Source of the DNA: Coniosporium tulheliwenetii | Lineage: Eukaryota > Ascomycota > Dothideomycetes | DNA length: 64,000 bases | Assembly (NCBI GenBank): GCA_030247845.1 | Contig: JAPDRP010000024.1 | Span: 124,001-188,000 of the forward strand | Direction of reading: 5' to 3' | In this document: positions 34,907-47,406 of the stretch, one piece after another | Layout: every line of letters begins with the position of its first letter | Numbering within the stretch: the first letter of the stretch is position 1 | Program-made: the position numbers and the translations under genes | Notes under the pieces: generated by a model | Seen by the model: only the letters and a program-made list of their open reading frames with translations | Databases searched by the model: none | What the model was told of the DNA's origin: nothing

Positions 34907-37900
34907 ATGGACTCTCCCGTGGGCTACCCCGAGTCCCTAATGGAGCCGGACGAAGTGGTATACCCATGTAAAGGTTGCGGAGAGGTATGTTTGCAAGCGT
35001 AGAACTCTAATGTGATGCACGACATCCTGAAGCTGACTGCCTGCTTCGGAATAGGTTCTAGAGGAAGGCAAAGCATTTGAACTAGGTAAACAACCACCCG
35101 CGACAGCCGCACCGAGACCCGCTTCCATGAGCTACCACCGCAACGACTTCATATTACGAACAGAGCTGACGAGACATAGCTGGGAACCGATGGCACATCG
35201 ATTGCTTCCGCTGCAATACCTGTGGGACGTTGCTGGACTCCGACGCGAATCTCTTGCTCCTCGGCGATGGATCACTCATTTGCAACAACTGCACATACAG
35301 CTGCAGCGCATGCGGGAACAAGATTGAGGATCTGGCAATCCTCACGGGCGATCAGGCATTCTGCGCTAGCTGCTTTCGATGTCGAAACTGCAAGCGCAAA
35401 ATCGAAAACCTTCGATATGCCCGGACATCTCAGGGCATCTTCTGCATGTCCTGTCACGAGTCGCTCATGGCTCGCCGGCGGAAGAAATCCAAGGCAAACC
35501 GGCAGCAGGCGCCTACTCCAGGCAGTACCGCTCCAATCGTCCTCGACAAGTCATTACCCGCTCTGCCTCCGAACGCCATACCACAAAGCGCGTTCACACC
35601 AGACATGGAGACCCCACCGGAAGACGTGTATATGGAGACACCAATGGAAGCCTCACCCCAGCAAGACCAGTCACGGTCCAGAAGAGACGGGGCAAGGAAG
35701 ATCAGGAGAGAAGCATCACCAGCGGCGTTAGAAGATGGTCGTAAAGGCATGTCTTCGAAGTCTACACAGACTCATGGGTCAAGCTAATACGATATATAGA
35801 CAACCTTACCCTACCGGCCAGCACATACAAGGCCAATCGTAGGTCCGGAATGTTCCAACCTGCCGACCAGTCTTTGGGCGGAGATGATGGGTTTTTGTTC
35901 CGCTTGCGCTCGATCCGAATCCAGCCCCGGGGCTGTCCCCTCACGCCGATAGCCGCAAGTACCAAGATGAGACGCCGAAGAGAGAGGGCGGACGGGACCA
36001 GGAAAACAAACAACCTGCAATGGACTATTTTGGCAATGCTCGGAATGCGCCACCCGCGAGCCACAGAGAGGTGTTGAAAGAGAACCGATCAGGCTCGTCG
36101 AGATCAAACTCGACAGAGCGCGAGCGTCAGCCAAAAGTCTCCAGCAGTCCGCATATTGCGTATCAAGAGAAAGGGCGACAGCCATCGGTTGATCTGATGG
36201 AGACTATACGTAAAAGGAAGGAGTCCGGCCCATCGACATCCACCGGCACATCTCCTGTCACGAGCATGGATAGACAGCGCGTTCAGCATGCTAGTTCTCC
36301 GTCAACCACAACATCCAAGGAGAGTGACACCTTCAAGCTTCAGGAAGCGCCAAGACCAAAGAAGTCGGGCTCAAGGAAAAGCTCAAGGACCGAAGATAGA
36401 CCCCCTATCCAAACATCGGCTTCCGCGGACATGCTCGATAGGATGAAGACTCTATCAATCGAATCCGGCATTGTGACCTCGCCAACCTCTCCTGAGCCAT
36501 CGCGTGTCTCGGCTCAGGAATTTCCGCGACACGTCGAGTCGCCGGTTACCTCGCAAGAGTCGGCCTCGTCTCATGGCTCCGCACAAGTAGTTGAACGGCC
36601 TGCAAGAGGGGACTCTCTGGCCGCGCAGGCTCACAGACAGGCGCTGTCTAGGAGAGAGGTCGGCGCACGATCTTCACCATCTACGCCGACGGCACCGATC
36701 CACAAGCGCCAAGCTTCTACGTCTTCAACCAAGGCGAACCGCGAAGACCAACTCGCGCAGCTCAATGGCGGCTATACCGCCTCGAAGCTTCAGGAAGCGC
36801 CCAGCCTGCCCTCGCGATCATCTGGCCGTCCTCCGCCGCCTGGCGCTGCTGCCTCCACTGACTCATTTACGGCTCCCAGAGCTCCTCCTCCACTTCCGCC
36901 GCCCCCAGTCGAGCGCCATAGAGCAAACGAGTCGACCAGCACCATTCGAAGCGATGGCTCCCGTCCATCAGATCATCACATGTCTCCTGCGCTATTGCGA
37001 TACAGCGCTGGAGGAGAGTTCTCAATGGAAGAGGACATGGCGCGCATATTGAGGGGAGACGAAGGCCCTTCGCATGATTCATCTGTTCTTCGCCGGGTCT
37101 CGAATGCTGTCAAGCATGGCCGGAGTTTCAGCGACAAGGGATCCCTCAGGCACTCCGCGCAGAAATGGAGGAGCCCGCATAACGGTGCTATTGACATTAG
37201 CAGTCCTACGATCGCTTCACCCGACTCGAAAGAGGAGGTGATTCAGCTACGGAATGAGTTACGGCGGGCCCAGCAGCGCATTACAGAGCTCGAGACCGAG
37301 AAAAACGGGCTCGAGGAGAAGGTCAACGGCTCGGTGGTGATCAAGCAGATGAACACAGAGCTTCGCGAGAAGAGATCGACCGTCGCGTTCCTCGACACAC
37401 AAAGGGAGATTGTAGTCCGAGAATTGGAAACAATGACGGACCACCTGAAGAAAGCCAAGGACACGAACCAGCAATTTGCCATGCAGACCTTTCAGGCGGA
37501 CGTTCTGAAAGACTTCGGAATAAAAATGCAGAAGCTGAAAGACACCATGAGCTCAACAATCGAGGACCTGGTCCACAAAAGGAATGAGCTTACGGACGAA
37601 ATCTCGAACCTGATACAAATGAAAGACAAGGGCTTCCAGGAGTATGAATCGCTAAGTACACAGAACATGCGACTGCAAGAAATGAACAACAGGCTTCTGC
37701 AAAACATACAGGAGTTGTACAAGCAGAACCGCCAACCGCAAGGGAACTCGTTTGATGGCGGCCGACCGCCGGCCAACGGCTTAGGCATTTACACTCACCA
37801 TCAGAAGGATAGGTCGGACACGGCGATGGACCTACGCAACATCATGGCACAAGACGGCTCTATGCTCAACCTCCTACAAGACGCGGATGCCGATCATACG

Positions 37901-38970
37901 GTGCTACCTGCCCCGCAAGTGGTGAACATCCGCAAAGGCAAGCCCAGCAAGTTCAGCTGGAAGAAGGGCCAGCAGGCTGTTTCCAAGAAGCTCAGAGGCA
38001 TCAACGATGCACTTGGCGGCAACCAGGAACACATGCGCGACGGCCAGTACTCGATCGAAGGCACGCCCTATGGAGCAATGCCATCCGGTCCTGAGATATC
38101 CGCACCTACTCCTGCCCCCGGCGGGCTCAAGCCGAGCATGGATCCTAAGCACGGAGCCGGATTCGGGTTCTTCGGTGCGCAGAAGGGCGGGTCGCTCAAA
38201 GCGAGCCAGTTCAAGCACCTGCAGGCCGACGGCAGCAATACCAACGTCTCCGGGGAGAGCAGTTCAGTACTCTTCGGATCGGACCTCTCCGCTCGATGCG
38301 ACTTCGAGAAGCGCCAGATCCCTGCGATCGTGAGCCAGTGTATCCAGGAGGTGGAGTCTAGGGGCATGGACGTCGAGGGCATCTATCGTAAGAGCGGCGG
38401 CTCGGGCCAGGTGAACAATATCCGCCAGGGCTTCGAGAAGCACGATCAGTTCGATATCTCGGATCCGGATCTTGATATCCATGCTGTTACGTCGGCGCTT
38501 AAGCAGTATTTCCGCAAGCTGCCGAACCCGCTTATCACGTTTGATGTGTATGATCATTTGCTGGAAGCTGGTCGTAAGTTACCGCTATTCGACGCTTGCT
38601 GCAGAGACCGATGCTAACAATGCTGCAGAAATCGAGGACAAGGAGAAGAAAGCTCTCGCCATGCGTCTCGCTATTCGTGAGCTACCGCAGTCTCACCAAG
38701 ATTGCCTCGAGTTCCTGATCTTCCATCTCGCGCGCGTCATGGCGCATGATAAGGAGAATCTCGTAAGTCTATCCTCAACCTTCCGCCATCAACGTGAGAG
38801 CACACGATACTAACGCTTACCAGATGACCCCTCTCAACCTCTCAGTTGTATTCGCCCCAACCATCATGCGCCCCCTCTCTATCGAGCGCGAGATGAACGA
38901 CATGCAGGCCCAGCGGATTGCAGTGCAGGCGCTGCTCGAGAACAACAAGATCATTTTCGCGGAATCTTGA
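34907..38970 (+). CDS. LIM-LIM coiled-coil Rho GTPase-activating protein
   Basis: Signalling protein of about 1241 residues that should switch off a Rho/Cdc42-type GTPase in polarity or cytokinesis. Exons are 34907-34984, 35055-35085 (31 nt), 35180-35740, 35800-38573, 38629-38762 and 38824-38970. Two N-terminal LIM zinc-binding domains are seen (YPCKGCGE...WHIDCFRCNTCG; CSACGNKIEDLA...CFRCRNCKRKI). A long Ser/Pro-rich linker, a coiled coil near residues 680-850 (ELRRAQQRITELETEKN) and the RhoGAP domain follow. The arginine finger is in VEGIYRKSGG, and LRKLPNPL-like and MTPLNLSVVFAPTIMRPL motifs complete it. The frame breaks at 35892-35901. One base restores LALDPNPAPGLSPHADSRKY. It resembles yeast Rga1/Rga2 and Aspergillus LIM-RhoGAPs. 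The GTPase partner cannot be read from sequence. Confidence 0.9.
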
Positions 38971-39969
38971 GCGAGCATACGGCTCTTCCGCTCTCGATCC
39001 TACGAGAGTTACCCTCCCACTCCTCCCGGATAGCCCGCCCATCTCACCTCCTGGGCTGCGTAGATCTGCCACCTCCGCGAAAGTGCCACACCTCCACCTC
39101 AGCGGTCTACTTCCTCTCACCCCGCAGCGCGCCCTGCGTCCCCCAGCCGGCTGCCGCGCTCCGCGTCATCATTTCTGTAGTCCAAGTCCTGTACAGCGTC
39201 GTTTCTCTGCGTGCGGTTTATATACCAAGTCATCTCGGCCCTTTTGAAGAGGGCGTTTTGCATGGAGGGTTTTATGGTCTCCAATCTCCTGAGCATTCTT
39301 TCACCCCTGGCGCGCGTGGTCCTGAGGGGCCGGGGTCGCGGTCGCGGTGGCGGTGGTCTTTGTGTAGGAGTAGTGTAGTTTAGCAGTCCGTGCGGCTGGG
39401 GAGCCTGCATGGGCTGGAGAGAGGGGTTATGAATCATGATTATCTTGATCAGTGGAACATGAAGAGAGTTTGGCTTGCTCGTGACTTTCTATCAACCAAT
39501 TTTCCTAAAGAATGATACATGTAGCAGGAGGGAGCTCGCCGTACACAGAACACTCTACCGAAGTCGGACTTTACAAGGAGATAACATCCGCCAGCCCTGT
39601 CATAGGGCGATGGTTGACCCAGAAAGAGAGCGAAAGGAGGAATCTGTCAGTACGAGTAACAGGCAGTCTGAACCAAGACGATAGTTCTACTGAAAGCGTG
39701 ATGTGACCATCAATGGTTATTGTCTTGTTAGCATGTCTTCCCCTATCGCTGATGGTGTAACACAGTTCGCATGTGCGTGATTAATATGATATTTCTGCCC
39801 AGTGCCCACTAGGCTTCACAACATGCACAGATTTAGCGGCTTTTTATAGAGAACTTAAACATGAATCCTAGACTTCAGTGCTTTGGGGTAAGACATAAGC
39901 ACGTCTATATCGTATCAAGCCAGTATGGGTAATCTTGCTGCCGTAGAGTAGTCGAGACTCGCTATCTTA
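38971..39969. other. Intergenic region after the RhoGAP gene
   Basis: About 1 kb between convergent genes. No convincing coding frame. It is AT-richer from 39.7 kb on. Confidence 0.45.
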
Positions 39970-40450
39970 CTACCCTACGAAGGACAATGGTACAGCGCGA
40001 CGGATCCGCACCTCTCCAGAAGGTTCCTCAGTAAGATCACCGAAAACTCTAACAACTTTTAGGCGTTGTATTCTAGCCTGTTGCTCCTCAATATCTCGAG
40101 TGCCTATATGTTACTCAGTAGACGTGAGCTAGGTACCCAGGAACCACTTCGGCAGAGCTACTCACGTTTTTTCTCCTGTTCCGCTTTCTTTCGCGCTCTC
40201 CAGGGTGGATCTTCTTTCTCAAGGCCGTTTTCCACTTTCCGCCGTTCAGAGGCATCAGCCGTGAGTGATTTAAAGTCGTCAGGCTATCTTCACCAAAAGT
40301 CAACCTTGGTCAGTGCAAGTGCAGGGATCTTGTTACTAGTCCGTAATCATCCACTCGTACTCTGACGCGTCAATAACTTTCTGGATCGTCGGATTGGCCG
40401 CGGCGCAGTCTTTGTGTTTCCCGCATCGACCTTTGAGGTACAGTACTCAC
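39970..40450 (-). CDS. Small multi-exon gene, function unknown (exon structure partly unresolved)
   Basis: Exons too short to stand out as frames, but they read as protein. The last exon (40094-39970) encodes HIEEQQARIQRLKVV, GDLTEEPSGEVRI and a VPLSFVG terminus. A 71-nt intron with donor gtgagt joins it to an exon from about 40283 encoding DDFKSLTADASERRKVENGL, DPPWRARKKAEQEKK and a coiled-coil-like basic stretch. Upstream, 40440-40338 encodes YLKGRCGKHKDCAAANPTIQ and VIDASEYEWMITD, with a Cys/His cluster. The link between the last two exons needs one extra base, matching the one-base losses elsewhere. The 5' start is not found. I do not recognise the family. Confidence 0.42.
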
Positions 40451-40948
40451 GCAGGACGGCATGTAGAATCGCAGCTTGAAGCGGACTGAAAATGGGTAAG
40501 GCTGGAGAATCCCATCACGTTTTATGTTGCATGCGAGCTGAACGGCATGGCGGGCGGGACCTCATTGGCATTGGCGGAGGCTTGTCTTGGCTGTGTATAC
40601 GAATATGCAGTCAATTCAGCTCTGGACTGACCTCCACCCACCTGAGATAGCCTTTTGGGGCAACCCGAGTCATGGTGAAGACCTCGTGACAGGCTGACAG
40701 CCGCCAATATCTGCGGCCTGGAGCCTCGTAATTCAATAACACCTTCGCAATCCTATTCTATCCGCTTTTTTTGCGTATCGACCAACTGTCGTGTATCTGA
40801 GTACCTCTCTGGCCTTCATGTGAAGCCGGTTTCTGTTGGCAACATCTCCTCATATTCAGCGCGAAATTCCAGCGAAGAGAATGCCCCCTACCCCGTTGGG
40901 ACCCTTTGGTGAAAAGAATGTCCGATCGACGTCTAATGTTCTGGAGCC
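40451..40948. promoter_or_regulatory. Divergent region upstream of the DUF6594 gene
   Basis: About 500 bp between the small minus-strand gene (whose first exon may extend into it) and the DUF6594 gene. No factor site is assigned. Confidence 0.35.
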
Positions 40949-42891
40949 ATGGGCGCATTATCCGATGGGCTTCCCCGTTTCGCGGCTCTGATTTCCTTTG
41001 ACGAGGACAAATCAACAACAATCTACAGAAGATTCGACAGAGTTGCTGCCAGAGACCTGCTACGTATGGAGAGCGAGCTCGCCTGGCTTGAAGCTGAACA
41101 AGACTTCTTGGACACGAACATACCCAAGGAATTGAAGGAGGAGCTCGGTGCAGCATTGATCAGTACGCAGGAACACAGGTTCCATGCGAATTACGAGTGG
41201 GAGCAGGATTTTGACGTCTTCTGCACCAGTGCTGAGAAGAAGTGGCAAGAAGTCAGCACGACCGACACCTTCGCCTCTCCTGGCGAAACCTGGAAAGAAT
41301 CACTTGAAGCTGTTTATGAACTGTCTCTGAGCCAAAAAGACTACAAAGCGGAGGCATCTGAACTGGGCCGGGATATAGGGATTCAATTGAGGGACATCGT
41401 CCTAGACGCGTCGGCTCGAGCTCTGCGGTCCAGCTTATATTCCCCAGCGTGGATTGAGCGACTAAGAAGCGTAATCACGGAGTCCGAGATCCGCTTCGAA
41501 CCTCTGCGGCCGGACGATCTTGTCGATAACATTAAAGGTTGGACCTCTATTGAGATATATGGTTACAACCGCTACCCCCACTTCAAGGCAGTCTTCGGCG
41601 AACTACGTGCCATATATCAAAAAGTATGCCAAATCGAATTCAAAGCGTTGCAGACTTACTACAGTGGAGACCAATTAGCGTACGCTTGTAATTTGATTGC
41701 CTTGAGGGAGAGTGCACGGCGCGTAAGGGTGAAGTATGCAGCAAAAGAGAGATTGGATGTCTCGCACAAGATCAGCTCGACCATAGAGCGGTATTGTAGG
41801 AAGACCCGACTCAGACGTGATTGAGCTTCAAGTAATCTTGCTAACGTCTATAGACGCTGCCCTTAAATCGCAAAGTGATGTTCTAGCCCTCCCGAGACCC
41901 CAGCGCCGCCCATTGAAGCAAATGCGAAGGCTGTTCAAGAACCTCGGTCAAACGCCGATGATCGTCGGTTACATGGAAGATCATCTCGAGGATGGCAGTG
42001 ACCTATCCGTACTCGCGCCACCCATGGAGCGGGACAGGCTTACTGCGCTTTTGGAGGGGCGATTCTCTTGGGTTCTGACTCTCTTCAAGGTAAGCGCAAC
42101 ACTATCCAAGCAACGAACAAAGCATGGCTCCAAGTTGACTCCGGTACATAGTCGAGCAGTGACGAGGACGTGGATTACGTATCCCACGAAACGGTCACCA
42201 CCATCGTCGCCACTTTCTCCATCATCGTAGCGGCGTTGTTCCTTATCGGGGCGATACTCGTGCTCTATCTCGTGACGAACCCGGGATGGAGACTCTTCAT
42301 CTTGTGCATGTTCACTGTGGGCTTCGCTGCCTGTCTAGGTGCACTGACAAATGCCCGCCGGCAGGACATATTCGCTGCCGTTGCCGCGTGAGTGTCCTCT
42401 TCCACGTACCTTCCCCACCGCACACACCTGCACCTGATGGAACTTTGCTGATAACTCAACATCACAGCTACGCGGCTGTGTTAGTCGTCTTTGTCAGTGG
42501 CGACCTCGCAAACGAGAACACGAACGGCATGGCCGTGGCCAATGGAGCAGGAGGCTCAACGGGAAGCATCACCACTGTCTTCGTCCAGACACCGTCCGCA
42601 ACTCCAAGCCCTCCCGCGACATCAACTGCGGCAACCGCATCAAATTCTTCATCCAGCGGCCTGTCAATACCAGCACTCGTCGGCATCGGAGTCGGTAGCT
42701 TCCTTATCACTACGACCTTTGCTCTATCAATCTACTGCTGCGTGCGGACGTCAAAGCGGCGGGTCGGAAGACGCGTGATCGTAAGACGAAAGCTAGACGA
42801 TGTACGAAAGATGTCTACTCCTGACCAACCTGTTGGTTTCACAATGAGCGGCGAGCAATCGGCAGAGCAAGTACACCAGCGGAGGAGGTAG
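40949..42891 (+). CDS. DUF6594-type membrane protein with atypical insert and extra C-terminal transmembrane tail
   Basis: 580 residues, exons 40949-41795, 41854-42089, 42152-42387 and 42468-42891, all GT-AG with an intact frame. The N-terminus (GLPRFAALISFDED...YRRFDRVAARDLLRMESELAWLE) and the later SQSDVLALPRPQRRPL segment are the two halves of the fungal DUF6594 cytoplasmic domain. Between them lies an unusual ~230-residue helical insert. Three hydrophobic helices follow (TIVATFSIIVAALFLIGAIL; FILCMFTVGFAACLGAL; YAAVLVVFV). In place of a short end there is a ~60-residue Ser/Thr/Pro-rich mucin-like linker, a fourth helix (ALVGIGVGSFLITTTFALSI) and a basic tail (RTSKRRVGRRVIVRRK). Function is unknown. 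The tail resembles cell-wall sensor anchors in layout only. Confidence 0.75.
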
Positions 42892-43667
42892 ACTGCGCAT
42901 CTGAGGCGCGGCAACTTGAGTCAGCCAAGCCATAGGACCGGTGGACGGTGAACAGGGCGCTTCACTCCGCAGAAGTGCCGATGCTGCGCTACCTAGGAAG
43001 GAACTCGTACCGTAGGACGGCTGTGGGTGGGTATGAATAGCCGAGGACGGTAGCTGCGGCATGGCGACATCAACGGCGAAGGATAGTATCAGTTCAGCAG
43101 AGGGGCCATACGGGGTACCGGATTGGGAAGCAGTAACTTAGGTGGCACGCCGTGGATACGGTGACTAAGAAACGTGAAGGGGTTGGAAGGCGTTGATGGT
43201 GTGTAGTATATAGATAGATAGTGTGGACGAATTCAAAGCTGGAAGGGGCTGCTACGGATTGTGGAAGATTTAGGAGTAATCTGCACGAGAGGCTCGAAAG
43301 ACGTGCTTCCAGATGATGGTGGGTTGCATTCTCGGCTTAATACCGTGCACTACGGCAAACGAGTCAACCAAGCTAGTGCGACGTTGATGCAATGAAATAG
43401 ATGACAAGAAGGACCCCACAATCAGAGGACATGGCCGCTTCACCCAACTTTGCAATGCTTCAGGTGCTGGCGGAAGTGGTCTACCCAGAACCGCTTTCTA
43501 TCCTAGTTCTATTTCTTGAGTTCGTGGACCTTCTTAATGCAGGGGATAACCATGGCGGCGTTTGTGGAAGCCGGAAACTGGTTGGCGAAAAACAAACAGA
43601 CATAAATCACTTGATGGGGAAAGACGAGACGAAAGGCTTGTTTCATGTCCAGGAGCGATGAGCATGA
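42892..43667. other. Convergent intergenic region
   Basis: About 780 bp between convergent genes. Short frames only, with no recognisable gene. Confidence 0.45.
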
Positions 43668-45914
43668 TCAGGAGTGATGTCGCAGACGCGTATTCTCATG
43701 CTCCTCTCTTGAACACGAGCGGTACGATACAAAGACGAGCAGAGTTTCTCCGTTCAATGAAAATGTGCAAGGTTAGCCTGATAACGGGTAGTGAAAGTCA
43801 CTGTCTACTTACCGTGATCCTTCTTCCGCGCCGAAACTTCCTGACTTCCTTCGATAGCACGCATAAACTCTATGATATCCGGCTCGAATCCCAGCTTGCC
43901 ATCGTTGCGCCTTCGCGAAAATGTTTCGCAATATGACGAGCGCGGCTGTCCCAATTTACGAGAAACTGTCCGCAGAACCCACATCTCCACGCCTGCTCAG
44001 GACGTATCACCTCGGTTTTCCACAACTCTACCGTCGAAGCGTGAAGTGAGGCTTTGTGAAATCCTTGAGATGCTGGATCAGATGATCCTTTTTGTAGAAA
44101 CTTAGATCTGACGCGGGTCTTGCCAGACATTCACCTATTCGATGGCATGATGCGGCATGCCCCAAGACAGGATCTGATTCTCCGCAAAAGGCGCACATAA
44201 AACTTGGGTCGACGTTTGACTGGCTGTTGCGGGCTTTATATGGGATCTGGAAGCCATTCAGCATGCATGTCCATCGAGTGCTAGGTAGATGTTGCGTCTC
44301 ATCATGCCGCTGCCAAGTCTTATCTGAGAGGATTTTATGGCAGAAGGTGCACTGGAACACTGTAGCCGTTGGCTGTTCTTCTTCTCCTTCGTAACTTGAT
44401 CCGAGAGAGGACGACCTTGGCCTCTTGGTAGGACGTGCCGAAACGGGCCGACTCTGAATGACTTTCGCCGTATGCCTTTTCCTTCCCCGCTTCGGGGATC
44501 CGAACGGTACTGCTTCGCTGCATTGGGAGAATGCCGACGACGACCCGGCACTGGTGGGTGATATTGACCCAGCGTAGGAAGGCCGTCGAGACGGACCGCC
44601 TTTTGTTCGGGATGTTCTCTGGTTCTCCAGCCGCTCGTCCGGCATGGGTGAAGCGGACAGGGACAGGGGGCCAAAAGCTGGAGATTTGTACAGAGAGCTT
44701 TCAACAGCACGCCGAATGTCGGCCTCAGACGCTGCTTCATCCTCGGAAGAGCTCGAGAGCCACGCTTGCAGTGGTCTTAGTGGACGCTTTCCGCCAAGTT
44801 GACGTTTGCGGTTGTTAGCAAACCAGTTTTTCATCTGCCTGACTGTCAAGCCAGAGGACTCGGCAAGTGTTCGTTTTTCTTCCGCTGATGGGTACGGATT
44901 TTTTGGTGTTCGTCCAACCAGTCCTGAAGGGGCAGGACAGAGTCTGGAGAAAATCTCGGCCTTGCTAGAGCTTTCGGCATTTCCGATTCATGCCCAGCCA
45001 GGTGACTGGTCAGCTCGTTGTTGCGTGCCCTCAGGGCTAGGTTTTGATGCCGGAGGTCGTCGATTTCTTCATCACAAGTTGAGTTTAGAATGCCAAGCTC
45101 ATTGAGATTTCGAGTTTCGGACGGATTGGGGTGCTCTGTGAGGAATTCTCTGAGGCGATCCTCGAGAGATGGTCCCTGGTCATACAGCTCGTCAGGTGAA
45201 CGCGGTATACGCAGAGTAGCCGGTATGCGGAATGTGGGCTCAGTTTCCTGTCGCTCCAGATTCGCCTTTACTCCCTTCTCCAGCCTCGACTGCTGGAAAG
45301 GCGTGGAGACCGTGCGAGGCGCCGATTGAAGACCGGGTGGCAAAGTGTGTGACTCAAATTGAGGTAAAGTTGGCTGTGCCAAGTGGGTGATGGCGGACGG
45401 CAGAGGCTGAAGGGGTTGCGATGGGAATGTACTTTGGGACCAATGCTCTAACGATTGCGGTATTCCGGCCTGAGGTAGGTTCTGATGAAATGAAGCCGGT
45501 AAACATTCGAAGGGCTGATAATGCTTCCCACGTAAGGTCAGTGGCGCCTTAAGAGAAGGACCGGGCGATATCAACGGCTGTTACAAGCTCAGGGTTGATC
45601 CAACTAGCACCTTGATCTTGAGTAACGATAGTGCCAGTAGCTGGAAGCGAGCTGCCATGGTAGACGGCTGCGAGGTTCAGTTGATTCTCTTTTGGATCGA
45701 AAAAGCCTGCAATCAGTGGATCGGTTGGTTCGGTTTCCGGTTCGATGGTGTCTCCAAAGAGTAGGTTTTGATACCCTGGCTGCGTGGCGAAAAGATCTCC
45801 GAAGCCGTAAAGATCATATTGACCGTTCAAGGATGTATCAGGATCATTACTCCACGGCTCGTAGTCCGTGAGCGATTCCATAGGAAAGTCGAGCTTATTG
45901 CTCCCCGAGTCCAT
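43668..45914 (-). CDS. TALE-type homeodomain plus C2H2 zinc-finger transcription factor (three frameshifts)
   Basis: DNA-binding regulator with a TALE/KN homeodomain (LQDWLDEHQKNPYPSAEEKR then GLTVRQMKNWFANNRKRQL) followed by Cys/His fingers (FQCTFCHKILSDKTWQRHDETQH; FMCAFCGESDP; WRCGFCGQFLVNWDSRARHIAKHF), an arrangement found in Pezizomycotina. ATG at 45914 is preferred because longer frames need TTG. The homeodomain is split in a six-T run (+ 44900-44905). Further breaks are at 44059-44061 and 43887-43888. One base at each restores KDFHKASLHAST and WDFEPDIIEFMRAIEG. A last 65-nt intron (43812-43748) leads to a short exon ending at 43668. Near 45585-45547 the frame change has the opposite sign and may be a very short intron or an inserted base. 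Targets are unknown. Confidence 0.75.
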
Positions 45915-47406
45915 TGTTTGGCACTTGAAACAATCCTTGATGCCGAGAGGTATCTTGAGATTGACAGCAATCGAGACTTTAAAGAGATACCTTATGTGTA
46001 TGGGGTCCAAGAGCGTCTGGCAATTGTAAGGAACAAGGAATTGAAACGAGAAACGTTGAGCGAAGATGGCATGTTAGAGGAGTGCGAAATGAGAAGGTTA
46101 TGTATACTTGAAATGCGGCCTCATCCGCTGTGACATTGTGGGTGACGGGGAGTCACCCTTAACATCAAACCTCAGCTACGATCAGAACAAGACTCTAGTC
46201 CACCTTACAACCAAGGAGAAGTGCTGTTGACGTCGCGTCCTTCATGGAAACACTGAAAGACACAGACTTCATGTAATGAATAGGTGGACTATGAGGTGAC
46301 CGGCAGTTCCGCTTGCAAAAGTGTACCTGTTACTGTAAGGCAGAACCTCCGTCGTAGATCACGTGCTGCCCCTTGATGATCTTCAATCTCCCGAACGCCA
46401 CACGCTAGTATCAGGTACGCCAACCCACATCATCACTCTCCACGCCCATAACCACGCCCTGATCAGATTGGTCCGCCTCAATCTCCATTCCACTCCTCTG
46501 CATATCCTCCCCTCTGGAATAACCTATCAAATCATGGTGACTTCAACTGCCGCCCGCTGCCGCTCGAATGAATACCGCTCCCATATCTCCAACCTGACCC
46601 TAGGCATCAACAGCCTTGCCCCCGAACATGCTTTGTATAAGAAGCACTGATTTAAGGCCCGTTGAGAACGTCATTCAAAGAAGGTGTGTTGCCGGCAATA
46701 CGAGTTTTGTGTGAGGCATGGCGCGGTGGACGCGCTGCGGCAATTGAACGCAGGAGCTTGATTTGATGGAAATGGGAAGTCATCACAAAGCAACCCAGAA
46801 GATCGCACAATCGAGCCGCCCAGCAATATCGATAGTGGAACTTACATCTATTTAGCGGAAAGGGCATACAGGCTGCCATATTTGGCAAGCAACGACTTCT
46901 TGTGGCATGAACGGATCGTTCTGGAAGGATAAGCGCGCGAGAGAGGTATGGATGGTGTAGATAATCAGAGGTTGTGGAAGCCATGCAGAACGTGGGGTGG
47001 CAGTGAATGATTTAGACGATATACAACATGTGGAAGTGTGAAATGTGTGTATCAACATTGATGCTGCCGGGTGATGACGTATCCCGCAAGCTCGGCTTGC
47101 TGCCTTGCACTGCACAAACAAGTCAATTTGACCGGTACCGCACTTATAGAGGCGAAAAAGAAGGCAGAAGAGGGACTAGGAACTACGACAAAGGTAGCGG
47201 ACCAGAGCCCAAAGTATGGGAAGCACGATCGGTGTAGGGAGTCGGCGGGCTTTGTACAGTAAAGCAGCCATGAAGAAGATGCCGTAGCGGCGTGGTATGA
47301 AGCAGGCTGTAAAGCAAGCCCGATCTCGACGGCTATCTGCCTACGTTACTGGGCCGAGAGTTTGCTCATGCCTAAGCAAAACCATCCCAACAATCAAAGC
47401 CATCCC
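45915..47406. other. Intergenic region between homeodomain and nitric oxide synthase genes
   Basis: About 1.5 kb, both neighbours on the minus strand. It contains the homeodomain gene promoter and the NOS 3' flank. No supported gene. Confidence 0.45.

Noticed and set aside
46363..46650. 95-residue + strand frame downstream of the homeodomain gene start
   Set aside because: Composition is not protein-like and no homology is apparent. It lies in a promoter region.
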